A DNA stretch of 64,000 nt, from positions 1,588,266 through 1,652,265 of the forward strand of contig NZ_OZ034750.1 of assembly GCF_964028195.1 (NCBI RefSeq), read 5' to 3'. Shown here one piece after another: positions 18,116-27,151 of this stretch. Made by a program: the position numbers and the translations under genes. The notes beneath the pieces are model-generated. The model searched no databases and was not told the DNA's origin. It was given only the letters and a program-made list of their open reading frames with translations. The stretch's first letter is position 1; every line of letters begins with the position of its first letter. This stretch comes from Wolbachia endosymbiont (group A) of Pogonocherus hispidulus. Lineage in GTDB: Bacteria; Pseudomonadota; Alphaproteobacteria; Rickettsiales; Anaplasmataceae.

Positions 18116-18616
18116 ATGACAGAAAAAGAAAAGCAGTTTAGTTTTACATCAGAAAACCTCAAGAAAGCAGAAAAGTTTATAGAGATGTATCCCAAAGGTA
18201 GAGAAGGAAGCGCTGTTATGCCTTTACTGTATCTGGTTCAAGAGCAATGCGGATGGGTTTCTGAACCTGCTATGCGTTACGTTGCTGATATGCTGTATAT
18301 CCCACATATTCGCGTATACGAAGTGGCAAATTTCTACACCATGTATAATTTAAAACCAGTAGGTAAATATCTAATACAAATTTGTAGAACAACTCCTTGC
18401 TGGTTGTGCAATAGTGAAGAAGTTTTAAATACCTTTAAAAAGAAACTTGGAATCAATATCGGTGAGACTACTAAAGATAATTTGTTCACTTTAAAAGAGG
18501 TTGAATGTCTTGGTGCATGCGTTAATGCTCCTGTTATGCAGATCAATAATGACTTCTATGAAAATCTTACTCCTGAAAAGGTAGAAAACATCATAGCAGA
18601 ACTTTCAGGCAAATAG
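18116..18616 (+). CDS. nuoE: NADH-quinone oxidoreductase subunit E
   Basis: This 166-residue subunit of complex I carries the N1a [2Fe-2S] cluster. The four ligands are in the CRTTPC and ECLGAC motifs. I chose the ATG at 18116: a TTG 24 bases upstream would add 8 residues but sits immediately after a TATAAT (18083-18088) that looks like the -10 box of this gene. The family motifs (GAVMPLLYLVQEQ-like N-terminus, VYEVANFYTMYN) are complete. The stop abuts the ATG of tgt directly. Other nuo genes are not nearby. Confidence 0.93.
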   Translation: MTEKEKQFSFTSENLKKAEKFIEMYPKGREGSAVMPLLYLVQEQCGWVSEPAMRYVADMLYIPHIRVYEVANFYTMYNLKPVGKYLIQICRTTPCWLCNSEEVLNTFKKKLGINIGETTKDNLFTLKEVECLGACVNAPVMQINNDFYENLTPEKVENIIAELSGK

Positions 18617-19834
18617 ATGAAAGAAGAATTTGCATTCAAGATAATCAAGCAATCAGGTTCTGCAAAAGTTGGAACAATTAAAACTCCAAATGGAAGCGTA
18701 GAAACACCAGCTTTTATATTCTGTGCAACAAAAGCTGCAATTAAAGCTGCAGATATCGAGAGAATTAGTGAAGCAGGTACTCAGATAATACTTTCCAACA
18801 CCTATCACCTAATGCTTCAACCAGGAGAGAATACTGTTGCAAAACTTGGTGGTTTGCACAAGATGATGGGATGGAATGGGCCAATGCTAACTGACTCAGG
18901 TGGATATCAGATATTTAGCTTAGGGCACGGATCAGTTTCGGAAGAGATAAAAGGAATAAGAAAAAAACAAAAAACTTTGATCAAAATTAATGAGGATGGG
19001 GCAATTTTTCGTTCTTACATTAATGGTAAAACTTATTGTTTAACTCCTGAAAAATCTATACAAATTCAACAAAAATTAGGTGCAGATTTAATCTTAGTCT
19101 TAGATGAATGTACTCCATTTCACATAAGCAAAGAATACACAGCAAAATCAATGCTCATGAGCCACAAATGGGCTGAACGTTCTTTAAATGAATTTGAAAA
19201 AAACAATAATGGCAAGCAGGCACTGTATGGAATTAGTCAAGGCGGAGTATATCAAGATTTACGTAGAGAAAGTTGTAATTTTATTAACGATTTGCCATTT
19301 TTTGGTCAAGCAATAGGTGGATCACTTGGTCAAAGTAAAGAGCAGATGTACGATGTAGTTTCTTTCACTATGGACCATCTGAAAAAAGATAGGCCTACTC
19401 ATTTGCTTGGTATTGGTGGAATTGTGGACATCTTTCGCGGAGTTAGTCTTGGAATTGATACGTTTGATTGCGTGCATCCAACCCGTTTAGCAAGGCATGG
19501 TGGTGCGCTTATTAAAGTAAAAAATAGAGATTCTATTTCTTCAAAGTGCAAAGAGCATATTAATTTGCGAAATCAACAATTCGAGCTGGACAATAACCCA
19601 ATTGAAAGTGACTGCTTATGTTTTACCTGCAGAAAGCATTCAAGAGCTTATATACACCATTTACTGAAAGCTAAAGAGCTCCTGGCTTACACACTCGTTA
19701 CCATTCATAACGTTTTCTTCATGAATAAGTTAATGGCATCTATAAGGCAGGCAATATTGGATGATAGGCTAGATCAAGAGAAAAATAATTGGATTAGTGA
19801 AATACCATTGCACTTTGATTTGGCCTCTCTTTAA
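18617..19834 (+). CDS. tgt: Queuine/preQ1 tRNA-guanine transglycosylase
   Basis: Exchanges the wobble guanine of GUN-anticodon tRNAs for a queuosine precursor. The 405-residue protein has LSNTYHLMLQPG, the active-site DSGGYQIFSL, the nucleophile region TFDCVHPTRLARHG, and the zinc site CLCFTC...H near residue 335. It starts on the base after the nuoE stop. The length is normal. A roughly 140-base AT-rich gap follows. Confidence 0.96.
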   Translation: MKEEFAFKIIKQSGSAKVGTIKTPNGSVETPAFIFCATKAAIKAADIERISEAGTQIILSNTYHLMLQPGENTVAKLGGLHKMMGWNGPMLTDSGGYQIFSLGHGSVSEEIKGIRKKQKTLIKINEDGAIFRSYINGKTYCLTPEKSIQIQQKLGADLILVLDECTPFHISKEYTAKSMLMSHKWAERSLNEFEKNNNGKQALYGISQGGVYQDLRRESCNFINDLPFFGQAIGGSLGQSKEQMYDVVSFTMDHLKKDRPTHLLGIGGIVDIFRGVSLGIDTFDCVHPTRLARHGGALIKVKNRDSISSKCKEHINLRNQQFELDNNPIESDCLCFTCRKHSRAYIHHLLKAKELLAYTLVTIHNVFFMNKLMASIRQAILDDRLDQEKNNWISEIPLHFDLASL

Positions 19835-19977
19835 GTCTTTTCTTTATGCCGTTGATTTTTACTTCTTGTTATATTTACTTTATTTATCACACTATTAATT
19901 AGAAAGGTTATAATTAATAATTAATCTATTAATGTTAGTCTCTACCCATATGATTTGTAAGGATTAGAGGTGAAGAT

Positions 19978-21423
19978 ATGGCTAAAGGAAATAATACCCT
20001 ATTAATATTTGATTTTGATAACACTATCACTAATGGACACATGCATAATACTTTTTCTAGGTTAGGAAAAAGTGATTTTAATTCTGCTGCGGAAGGTGCA
20101 GTGACTGATCACAATATAAAAGATTTTCTAGAAAACACAGACGGAATAAAAAATGAAGAGGGGCTAAAGTCTGCACTGCAATCTGCGCTTTCAAGCGGAA
20201 TGGAAGTTAATATTGCATCCTACACAGGATATTCAGACGCTGTGAGAAGGGTTGTAGAGAATCATTTGGGTTTATCTAAAGAACAAGCAGGAGGTATTTC
20301 TGTATTTGGTGGGTTTCCAGGAGATTATGATAATGAGCTTCCAAAAGGTCTCAAAGAACAAAAAAATCAAGTTGGAAAAAATTTACACATCTGTAAGGCA
20401 ATTGTGGAGTATAAGGATAAACATGGTGAGTTGCCAAAAACTGTCATGCTAGTTGATGATGATGTAAAAAATATTCAAAAGATTAATGAGTTTGTTGCAT
20501 CAATGAGTAAAAGAGAGGAATGGCTTGAAAAAAATGGGCTGAGTATTGAAGAGATACAAAAAATCAAATTTGAAGGTGCGCGAGTGCCTAAAGAGGATAA
20601 AAATGTTGGTTATCTAGAAAGAGTACAGGAGTTTGTCAATGCTAACTTAGTGCAAGAACCAATTTATGAAAATTTGAAGAAGGAAGAACCTATATACCAA
20701 AATCTTCAAGATATTCAGAGATCATTGTCTGAAACGGTACCAAAAGAACCTATATATCAGAACAATGAAAATCGACCACCATTGCCTCCTAAAAAAAGGA
20801 AATCAAGTGATGGTATGGTTGCTGATGGTGAGAATAAAAAACAAGATATTAAGGACATGTCGTCATCCGAAACACAAGCAAACCCAACACGCTCAAAACG
20901 TCATGCAATGATGCTTGACCCTCAGCAAATAGAATCTATACACCAGAATGCTGAAGAGTTATCACCAGGTAAAAAATACGCACATATTCAAATCGTTTCC
21001 TTAGCACAAGAATTCAAGGCAATCAAAGCTTTTTTTCAAGATTGTATTCAAGAGGTAATAAATGCTATTTGCAATTTATTTAGAAGAGAAGTGGCAACAA
21101 AAATTGAAGGGCAGGGCTATAATGTAAGTAGTAAGCAAGGAAGTAGTGAAATTACTGTCAAAGGAAGTAAGCCAATAGATGCTTCAAGAATAAACAAAGA
21201 TATTATTGTCGAGTCCTTAGCTCAAATAATCGAGAAAAAAGAGAAAATCAAAGATCTTAACAATAATTATAAAGGTGATCAGCTAGGGCGAGAGATATCG
21301 AAATTATTGAACGCTGGTTCGCAAAAGGAAAATATAAACTCAAACTATAATGATGGAGAGCCTATATTCCAGACTCGTGAAGAGGCATCGAATTATCCTC
21401 CGCAAAAGAAAGACATACTGTAA
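19978..21423 (+). CDS. HAD-like protein with EPIY motifs and an SH3-ligand motif (candidate effector)
   Basis: A 481-residue protein. Residues about 8-200 resemble a HAD phosphatase: IFDFDNTIT (Asp12, Asp14) and a later VMLVDDD (160-162). A linker then carries three EPIY motifs, EPIYEN (227-232), EPIYQN (237-242) and EPIYQN (257-262), and a degenerate EPIF at 461. RPPLPPKKRK (266-275) fits a class II SH3-binding motif (PxxPxK). EPIY-type motifs are tyrosine-phosphorylation sites in type III and IV effectors such as CagA, AnkA and Bep proteins. The C-terminal 200 residues are unassigned. A good ribosome site (GAGGTGAAG) precedes the ATG and a terminator follows. The HAD fold and motif calls are from reading; effector status is inference. 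Confidence 0.7.
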   Translation: MAKGNNTLLIFDFDNTITNGHMHNTFSRLGKSDFNSAAEGAVTDHNIKDFLENTDGIKNEEGLKSALQSALSSGMEVNIASYTGYSDAVRRVVENHLGLSKEQAGGISVFGGFPGDYDNELPKGLKEQKNQVGKNLHICKAIVEYKDKHGELPKTVMLVDDDVKNIQKINEFVASMSKREEWLEKNGLSIEEIQKIKFEGARVPKEDKNVGYLERVQEFVNANLVQEPIYENLKKEEPIYQNLQDIQRSLSETVPKEPIYQNNENRPPLPPKKRKSSDGMVADGENKKQDIKDMSSSETQANPTRSKRHAMMLDPQQIESIHQNAEELSPGKKYAHIQIVSLAQEFKAIKAFFQDCIQEVINAICNLFRREVATKIEGQGYNVSSKQGSSEITVKGSKPIDASRINKDIIVESLAQIIEKKEKIKDLNNNYKGDQLGREISKLLNAGSQKENINSNYNDGEPIFQTREEASNYPPQKKDIL

Positions 21424-21432
21424 TTGCTGTTG

Positions 21433-21462
21433 AATAATGGAGAGACATACTCCATTATTTTG
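21433..21462 (+). terminator. Rho-independent terminator of the EPIY/HAD gene
   Basis: AATAATGGAG (21433-21442) pairs perfectly with CTCCATTATT (21450-21459) around a 7-base loop and is followed by T residues. It starts 10 bases after the stop codon. Confidence 0.8.
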
Positions 21463-21533
21463 GCGCGAAGTAACAAATTCAGTAGAATAAGTTCTTCAAA
21501 AATAATTTAAACTTTTATAGTAGGAGTAGTCTC

Positions 21534-22553
21534 ATGAAATATTATAGTGGATTAGATGTCTCACTCAAAGAAACTTTTATCAGTATCGTTGATGAGAAAG
21601 GAAAAATTATTAAAGAAGAAGTTGTTGCAAGTGAGAGTGATGCAATAGCTAAGTGCTTGCTTGGCCAAGACAAAGAATATGAAGTGATAGGGATAGAAAG
21701 TGGACAGCTATCAATATCAATGTGCAAAGAATTAAGGAATTTTGGATTACCAGTAATTTGTGTAGATGCAAGACATATGGCAGCAGCATTATCTGCAAGG
21801 ATCAATAAGAATGATAAAAATGATGCAAGAGGTATAGCACAAATGATGAGAGCTGGGTTATACAAAGAAGTATTGGTAAAATCAGACGAATCTTGCAAAA
21901 TTAAGGTAGCGCTTGGAAGCAGAAGGCAGTTAATATGCAACAAGCAGCAAATCATTGGAACAATAAGAGGATTATTGAAGATATATGGAATAAAGCTCGG
22001 TAAAGGAGCAAAATTTGAAATTTTTGCCTTAAGAATACAAGATGCAATAAATAATTTGGATGAAATCAGTAGGAGTTCAATAGAAGCATTAGTTTGTAGT
22101 TTGGAAACAATAGAAGAATCAATAAGAAAACTTGACAAAATACTTTCAGGACAAGGCGAAAAAGACGAAGATTGCAAATTGTTAACTACTACCCCAGGAG
22201 TTGGTATGATAGTAGCAATGACATTTAAAGCTGCAATAGATAATCCATATAGATTTGAAACATCTTATACAGTTGGAGCCTATATAGGATTGACACCAAG
22301 GCAGTACGCTTCTGGGGAGGTTAATCATCATGGCAGTATATCAAAAATGGGACCAGTGGAGTGCAGAAGTATGTTGTATGAGGCTGCACAAGTCTTACTT
22401 GTAGTCAATAAGAAGAAATTTAAGTTAAAAAGCTGGGGATTAAAGCTAGCAAAGAAAAAAGGGATGAAAAAAGCAATTGTAGCAGTAGCGAGAAAATTAG
22501 CTGTAATCATGCATAGGATGTTGGTTGATAAAACAGAATTTTGTTATCAATAA
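21534..22553 (+). CDS. IS110-family transposase (DEDD recombinase)
   Basis: This intact 339-residue protein has an N-terminal RuvC-like DEDD domain (YSGLDVSLKET with Asp8, IESG with Glu55, NKNDKNDARG with Asp94/Asp97). The C-terminal Tnp_20 domain (about 215-305) contains TTPGVGMIVA, IGLTPRQYASGE (probable catalytic Ser260) and MGPVECRSMLYEAA. The family moves DNA without the usual inverted repeats and uses a structured bridge or seek RNA made from its own noncoding end. The ATG has TAGGAG upstream. A GC-richer noncoding stretch follows the stop. The element ends cannot be fixed by eye. Repeated effector-tail sequence lies on both sides. Confidence 0.93.
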   Translation: MKYYSGLDVSLKETFISIVDEKGKIIKEEVVASESDAIAKCLLGQDKEYEVIGIESGQLSISMCKELRNFGLPVICVDARHMAAALSARINKNDKNDARGIAQMMRAGLYKEVLVKSDESCKIKVALGSRRQLICNKQQIIGTIRGLLKIYGIKLGKGAKFEIFALRIQDAINNLDEISRSSIEALVCSLETIEESIRKLDKILSGQGEKDEDCKLLTTTPGVGMIVAMTFKAAIDNPYRFETSYTVGAYIGLTPRQYASGEVNHHGSISKMGPVECRSMLYEAAQVLLVVNKKKFKLKSWGLKLAKKKGMKKAIVAVARKLAVIMHRMLVDKTEFCYQ

Positions 22554-22790
22554 ACAAGAGGAGTATAGAACAATAGTTTTATTGAAAGTGAAGATAGTAA
22601 TGCCGATGGAAGGGACAAGCAAGAGCAGAAAGTGAAGCTTAGACTTCGTGCGAAACATGTTGCCGTCCACTTCCGCCTAACAAGTATAGTGCGGCTTGGC
22701 GAACTAAAGTTTTAGCCATATTGGACCGCGGAGAGAACTTTGGAAGCATGCTACTTTAACTTATGTAAAATCACTAGGATTATGAGGAAA
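22554..22790 (+). other. GC-rich noncoding end of the IS110 element, candidate guide RNA
   Basis: About 235 bases without an open frame are clearly more GC-rich than their surroundings and contain short complementary segments, such as GAAG/CTTC near 22640 and CCGC/GCGG near 22680. In IS1111-type members of the family the targeting RNA is encoded downstream of the transposase, and this position fits. That it is transcribed is an inference. Confidence 0.45.
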
Positions 22791-22819
22791 GTATGACACC
22801 TTAATTTTTATGAGTTTAA

Positions 22820-22874
22820 TGAATATGTGAATAAGTACTTTTAATGTGTGTGGACGTACTTATCCATATATTCA
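22820..22874. repeat. Long imperfect inverted repeat
   Basis: TGAATAT and ATAAGTAC (22820-22838) are mirrored by GTACTTAT and ATATATTCA (22856-22874) around a 17-base loop. It lies between the IS110 tail and the next short gene. It could be a terminator, an element end or a protein-binding site. Confidence 0.5.
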
Positions 22875-23045
22875 TTAACTATATTGATTTAGAAAGGTCA
22901 TTAAAAATTTAGTACAGGTGTTTTTTTGCCAATAAAGCGATTTGTAGTTGAGTAAGATAATATAATAGCAGATAAAATTTGTACTATAGCCAGGCTTGAT
23001 GTCAGAAAATATTTTTAATGATATAAAAAATTATTATTGACTTTT

Positions 23046-23282
23046 ATGCAATTAGAGAACATAAACTCAAACTCTGTGAGAGGAAACTATAATGATGGAG
23101 AGTCTATATTTCAGACCGTTCAAGAAGCACGGAACTATCATCGGCAAAAGAAAGGTATAGACTCAAACCCTGTAAGCAAAAAACCACTTGCACCACCAGT
23201 ACCTCCTAAAAATTATACGGAAAAAGTTACGCAAAATAGAAATAATAATATTATTGAAAGAGGAGGTCGAAGATTCGTATAA
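23046..23282 (+). pseudogene. Displaced C-terminal tail of an EPIY/HAD-like protein
   Basis: A 78-residue frame starts at the ATG at 23046. Its N-terminal part (ENINSN...NYNDGESIFQT...) is clearly related to the last 30 residues of the EPIY/HAD protein (ENINSNYNDGEPIFQT...), also at DNA level. It then continues with KKPLAPPVPPKNYTEKV, another class II SH3-ligand motif absent from the upstream protein's end. There is no clear ribosome site. It is best read as the 3' remnant of a paralogue, or of a longer version of the upstream gene, cut off by IS110-related rearrangement. A small working gene cannot be excluded. Confidence 0.6.
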
Positions 23283-23394
23283 TTTCTTGCATATCCGGTT
23301 CATGGCACATTGTTTCAACTTTACACTTCTTTAATCACTGTGCTAAATTATGAAGATCTATTGTAAAGCAGCCAAATCAATATAATAGAATGCG

Positions 23395-24669
23395 CTAAGC
23401 TTTAAGCATAGAAACCACTTTATCGTAACTTGGCAATGATTTAATTTCTCCAATTGCAGCTAGAGTGGTTTTTTCATGCTGAGATAACAATTCTTTTGCT
23501 GCTTTTTTTACGTTAGCAGTGGTAACTGCACTAATTTTTTCTATTAATTCATTTTTACTGATGTACCTATTATAGTTACCATAGTAGTGCCCCAATGTTT
23601 CAGCACGTGAGCTAACACTTTCGCGTGACATTAAAATTTGGGATTTTACTCGCTCTTTCACTCTATTTACTTCTTCTTCCCTCAGATCATCTGTAGACAG
23701 CTTCTTCAACTCTGTCGTCATAGATTTTAAAAGCTTATCTAAGTTACTACTATCTGTGCCAGCAAAAATGGAAAACATCCCTGTATCAGTGTAGCTGGAA
23801 TTAAATGAATAAACAGAGTAAGCTAATCCCTGCTTTTCCCTTACTTCCTGGAATAAACGTGATGACATTCCGCTCCCTAATATAGAATCAAGCACTTGAA
23901 ACGTGTGATATTTATCGTCATAGCGAGAAACACTAGGTAGACCAATTAGCAAGTGCACCTGATCTAATTTACGATGTTCTAAATACTCACCACCAGTGTA
24001 GCTCGTCGCATTTTGGCTTTTTTTCAGCTCTTTAGAATGAATCTTTGAGAGAAAATCTTTGGTTAATGCAACAACTTCTCCATGTTCAACATTTCCTGCA
24101 ACGGCAAATAGCATATTCTCGCCAAAGTAATGTTCGTTTATGTAGTTATTTAGATTTTCCCTAGTAAATGACTTTACCGTATCTTGCGTACCTAAGATTG
24201 ACTTACCAAATGGTTGATCTTTATAAGCTGCCTCAAAATATTTATCGAAAACAATGTCACTTGGTGAATCATTAGTCTGAAAAATCTCTTGTATTACAAC
24301 GCCCTTCTCACGTTCCAATTCATCTTCTGGAAATGTTGAATTCATCAATATATCTATTAATATATCAATACCAGTTTTTATGTCTTTCTTGAGGACTTTT
24401 GCATAATAGGTGGTGCTTTCCCTACCGGTGCTGGCGTTGAAAACCCCACCTATGTCATCAAAAGCTTTTGCAATTTCAAATGCAGTTCTTGTCTTCGTCC
24501 CTTTGAAAGCCATGTGTTCTAGAAAATGGGATATTCCATTTTGATTTGCACTTTCCGCTCTACTGCCAACACCAACTCGTATACTTAAAGCTACAGAGTC
24601 AACATCACGCACCTGCTCAGTTATTATGCGCAGACCATTATCTAATTTTGTTACCTGAGGTGTATTCAT
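23395..24669 (-). CDS. M16-family zinc peptidase (processing-peptidase-like)
   Basis: This 424-residue pitrilysin-type peptidase resembles the beta subunit of the mitochondrial processing peptidase. The inverted zinc motif HFLEH is at residues 48-52, with the third ligand Glu about 75 residues later in ELEREKGVVIQE. The second, inactive M16 half follows with the LAYSVYSFNSSYTDTG motif. Rickettsiales carry one or two such genes; the substrate is not known. The start lies 1 base after the sodB stop, so both genes are one transcript with sodB first. Confidence 0.93.
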   Translation of the reverse strand: MNTPQVTKLDNGLRIITEQVRDVDSVALSIRVGVGSRAESANQNGISHFLEHMAFKGTKTRTAFEIAKAFDDIGGVFNASTGRESTTYYAKVLKKDIKTGIDILIDILMNSTFPEDELEREKGVVIQEIFQTNDSPSDIVFDKYFEAAYKDQPFGKSILGTQDTVKSFTRENLNNYINEHYFGENMLFAVAGNVEHGEVVALTKDFLSKIHSKELKKSQNATSYTGGEYLEHRKLDQVHLLIGLPSVSRYDDKYHTFQVLDSILGSGMSSRLFQEVREKQGLAYSVYSFNSSYTDTGMFSIFAGTDSSNLDKLLKSMTTELKKLSTDDLREEEVNRVKERVKSQILMSRESVSSRAETLGHYYGNYNRYISKNELIEKISAVTTANVKKAAKELLSQHEKTTLAAIGEIKSLPSYDKVVSMLKA

Positions 24670-24670
24670 C

Positions 24671-25279
24671 TTATGTATTCTTTTTTAAATTTTCTTCTGC
24701 AAAATCCCAATTAATCAAATGGTCAAGGAAAACTTTTATGTAGTCAATTCTACGATTTTGACAATCTAAATAGTATGCGTGCTCCCACACATCCATAGTG
24801 AGTAATGGCACTTGACCATAAGTTAATGGCAAATCTGCATTTGGAGTTTTGGTGATTTTGAGCTTTCCTTTTTCAAGCACTAACCACACCCATCCACTAC
24901 CAAACTGGCTTACTCCATAATTGGAGAATTCTTCATAAAATTTATCAAAGCCACCGATATCGTCCTGAATTTTTTTTGCTAAAAGACTACTATCTTTAGG
25001 CTTACCACCACCATTTTTTTTCATTGAGTTCCAATAAAAAGTGTGGTTCCAAACTTGTGCTGCGTTATTAAATATGGGAACTTTATCGCTATTACCATGC
25101 ACTTTTGTTATTAATTCCTCAATTTTCACATGTTGACAATCCGTATTTTCAACCAGCTCGTTGAGTTTATTTAAATATCCTTTATGGTGCTTATCATAAT
25201 GAAAATCTAAGGTTTTTGCAGATATGTAAGGTTCTAAAGCTGTTTTATCATATGGTAATTCAGGTAAAGTAAAACTCAT
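24671..25279 (-). CDS. sodB: Superoxide dismutase [Fe]
   Basis: Removes superoxide in the cytoplasm. The 202-residue protein has the metal ligands in FHYDKHHKGY (first His), NHTFYW (second His) and DVWEHAYYLD (Asp and His). Features such as AAQVWNHTFYW and FGSGWVWLV favour the iron form over manganese. An ideal ribosome site AAGGAGATT precedes the ATG. It is followed closely by the M16 peptidase gene. Confidence 0.95.
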   Translation of the reverse strand: MSFTLPELPYDKTALEPYISAKTLDFHYDKHHKGYLNKLNELVENTDCQHVKIEELITKVHGNSDKVPIFNNAAQVWNHTFYWNSMKKNGGGKPKDSSLLAKKIQDDIGGFDKFYEEFSNYGVSQFGSGWVWLVLEKGKLKITKTPNADLPLTYGQVPLLTMDVWEHAYYLDCQNRRIDYIKVFLDHLINWDFAEENLKKNT

Positions 25280-25414
25280 GACAATCTCCTTATTTTTGAC
25301 CTACTTGGATGGTATTGTAATATGTGCTCTTGTGCAACATATAATTAATAGCTAAAACACTTAGATGTCTATTGCATTATTCTAAATTATACTACAATAA
25401 TGATTATTATATAA

Positions 25415-25887
25415 GCCATAGAAACGGATTGAATGCAAAAACTTCCTTGACAAACTCCGCCAGCCCCCTTATCATGAGACTGAAGCTATTTATTTATCTT
25501 CTCTGTACAGATTAAATGACAAAAAAACTCACGTATCTGGCGTCTCATGTTTAATTTTTTGCACTATGTGCACCGTATGTCTTTATCAAATTTCTAGGTT
25601 TTTACCTACATAAGCTGAAACGCGCTTATAAAGCGTTCAAGACATCACCCAACGTCAAATTTTAAAATAGAGAGTGTAATAACTAGCTACCACGGGTTTT
25701 CTTTGCCTTTTTTTTCTGCCTAGTAAATTTCTTAAACATTTATAGCTAAGGTTAGTTGCATTTAAAAGCAGCTAAATTGCAGTGTTTAAGACTTAAAAAA
25801 CGCCAAGACTGAAAATAGACAATGACTAGGGCTTCTTTTGCCTTTTTTTCCCATTTGGTAAATTTCTTAAATATTTATAGCTAACAT
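25415..25887 (-). repeat. Long structured intergenic repeat, copy B (inverted)
   Basis: Inverted relative to copies A (2126-2614) and C (56015-56526), and similar over its whole length. The TAGGT-AAAA-ACCTA hairpin is at 25595-25608 and the TATAAGC-type hairpin next to it. No reading frame of note. It sits between sodB and a palindromic element. Confidence 0.7.
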
Positions 25888-25924
25888 GAAGCTAAGTACG
25901 AACTTTGTTAAACACAACAAATGG

Positions 25925-26064
25925 TGTCATCCCAGTGCTCCTTTTTTTGTCATCCCAGTGCCCAGACACTGGGATCCAGGAAAGTTTGCTTGTGAGCAAG
26001 CAAACTAGCATAGAAAGTGGTTACAACGTTTTCGATGAGATTGCAGAAAGGCTGGATCCCAGTG
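25925..26064. repeat. Left part of a palindromic element interrupted by an IS
   Basis: Two starts of GTCATCCCAGTG (25925 and 25949) lead into a CCCAGTG-family element. The interior is unlike those of the other copies. At 26064 the element is cut by an IS5-family insertion. Its last 9 bases, ATCCCAGTG (26056-26064), are repeated after the IS. Confidence 0.85.
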
Positions 26065-27151
26065 GGCTTTGTTGCATAGCAACCGAAAAAATCTGGTGGC
26101 TACTGACAAAATTCATTATAAATAACCATTTAACTGTTGAAGAAAAAATATGCCACAGAAAATGAAAGTCAGTAACCAAAACGAATATAACAAATTCCTT
26201 GAAAAAAGGGGAAATATTTTTCGTTACATCGATGAAGCTATCGAAAATTGGTATGAAAATAGTCCAAAAATGCAGGGCGGCAACTATATTTACAGTGATA
26301 AAGTCGTAATTTTGGTGCATATAATTGTCAATCTTTTTAGAATTGGTTTAAGACAAACGGTGGGGTTTATAAAAGGATATCTGCAACAAATAGGAAAAAA
26401 TTTGGCAGTTATCAGCTATTCACAAGCATCAAGAAGGTTTAAAAAACTTAATATTAAGATAAATGATTGCAGGGTTGATAAAAGCAACATGGAAAATATT
26501 AAAATTATCATAGATAGCACAAGTATCAGCATTTACAGTAACACTCCTGGCCACAGTAAGGAAAACAGTGCAGATAGAAAGTACCGAAGCTACGAGCAAG
26601 TAAGAAAGTTACATGTTATGTTAAGTGTGAATAGTAAAAAAGCTATAGCTGCAAGATACAGTAATGGCGTCTACTCTGACCACTATGGAGCTTGCGATTT
26701 GCTTGAAGAAGTTAATTTTCAGCACAAAATAAAAGCATTATATGCAGATAGGGCATACGATAGGCACAAACTTTATAAATTGTGTAAGAAATACGATATA
26801 AAGACAAAAGTTCTACCAAAAAAGGATGCAGCAGAACATTCAAAAATAGATTATATGTCTGACAGAAATGCTGCTATTAGGTTAATAAAATTATATGGAC
26901 AAGATGGTGTAAAAGAGTGGAAAAAGGAAGCAATTTATGGAAAGAGATCTTACATAGAAGGATTTTTCTCAAGGTTGAAGCAAGTATTTGGATTTAGCTT
27001 TAGGAATAAATCTGAAGTAAATCGTGAAAAAGAATTACTAATTAAGTGCTATTTGCTCAACAAATTCACTGATATTGGTATGGCTAAATTTGAAATCATT
27101 ACATAAATTTGTCGTAAACCATCACTGCTTAAGGTGCTATGCAACAAAGCC
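26065..27151 (+). mobile_element. IS5-family insertion sequence, 1087 bp, IS903-like ends
   Basis: The ends are 17-base perfect inverted repeats, GGCTTTGTTGCATAGCA and its complement. A 9-base direct repeat, ATCCCAGTG, flanks the element (26056-26064 and 27152-27160). A GGCTTTGTTG end and a 9-base target duplication are typical of the IS903 group of the IS5 family. The transposase is intact, so the element may be active. It landed inside a palindromic repeat. Confidence 0.92.
26150..27106 (+). CDS. IS5-family DDE transposase
   Basis: This 318-residue transposase has the DDE acids in IIDSTSISIY, ALYADRAYDR and SYIEGFFSRLK. The last lies in the signature Y-(2)-R-(3)-E-(6)-K, seen as YGKRSYIEGFFSRLK. 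The frame is complete and lies wholly inside the element. It starts 85 bases from the left end. Confidence 0.94.
   Translation: MPQKMKVSNQNEYNKFLEKRGNIFRYIDEAIENWYENSPKMQGGNYIYSDKVVILVHIIVNLFRIGLRQTVGFIKGYLQQIGKNLAVISYSQASRRFKKLNIKINDCRVDKSNMENIKIIIDSTSISIYSNTPGHSKENSADRKYRSYEQVRKLHVMLSVNSKKAIAARYSNGVYSDHYGACDLLEEVNFQHKIKALYADRAYDRHKLYKLCKKYDIKTKVLPKKDAAEHSKIDYMSDRNAAIRLIKLYGQDGVKEWKKEAIYGKRSYIEGFFSRLKQVFGFSFRNKSEVNREKELLIKCYLLNKFTDIGMAKFEIIT

Noticed and set aside
25905..26320. Two open frames overlapping the left end of the IS5 element
   Set aside because: One runs from repeat DNA into the IS end and the other is antisense to the transposase; neither has a ribosome site.
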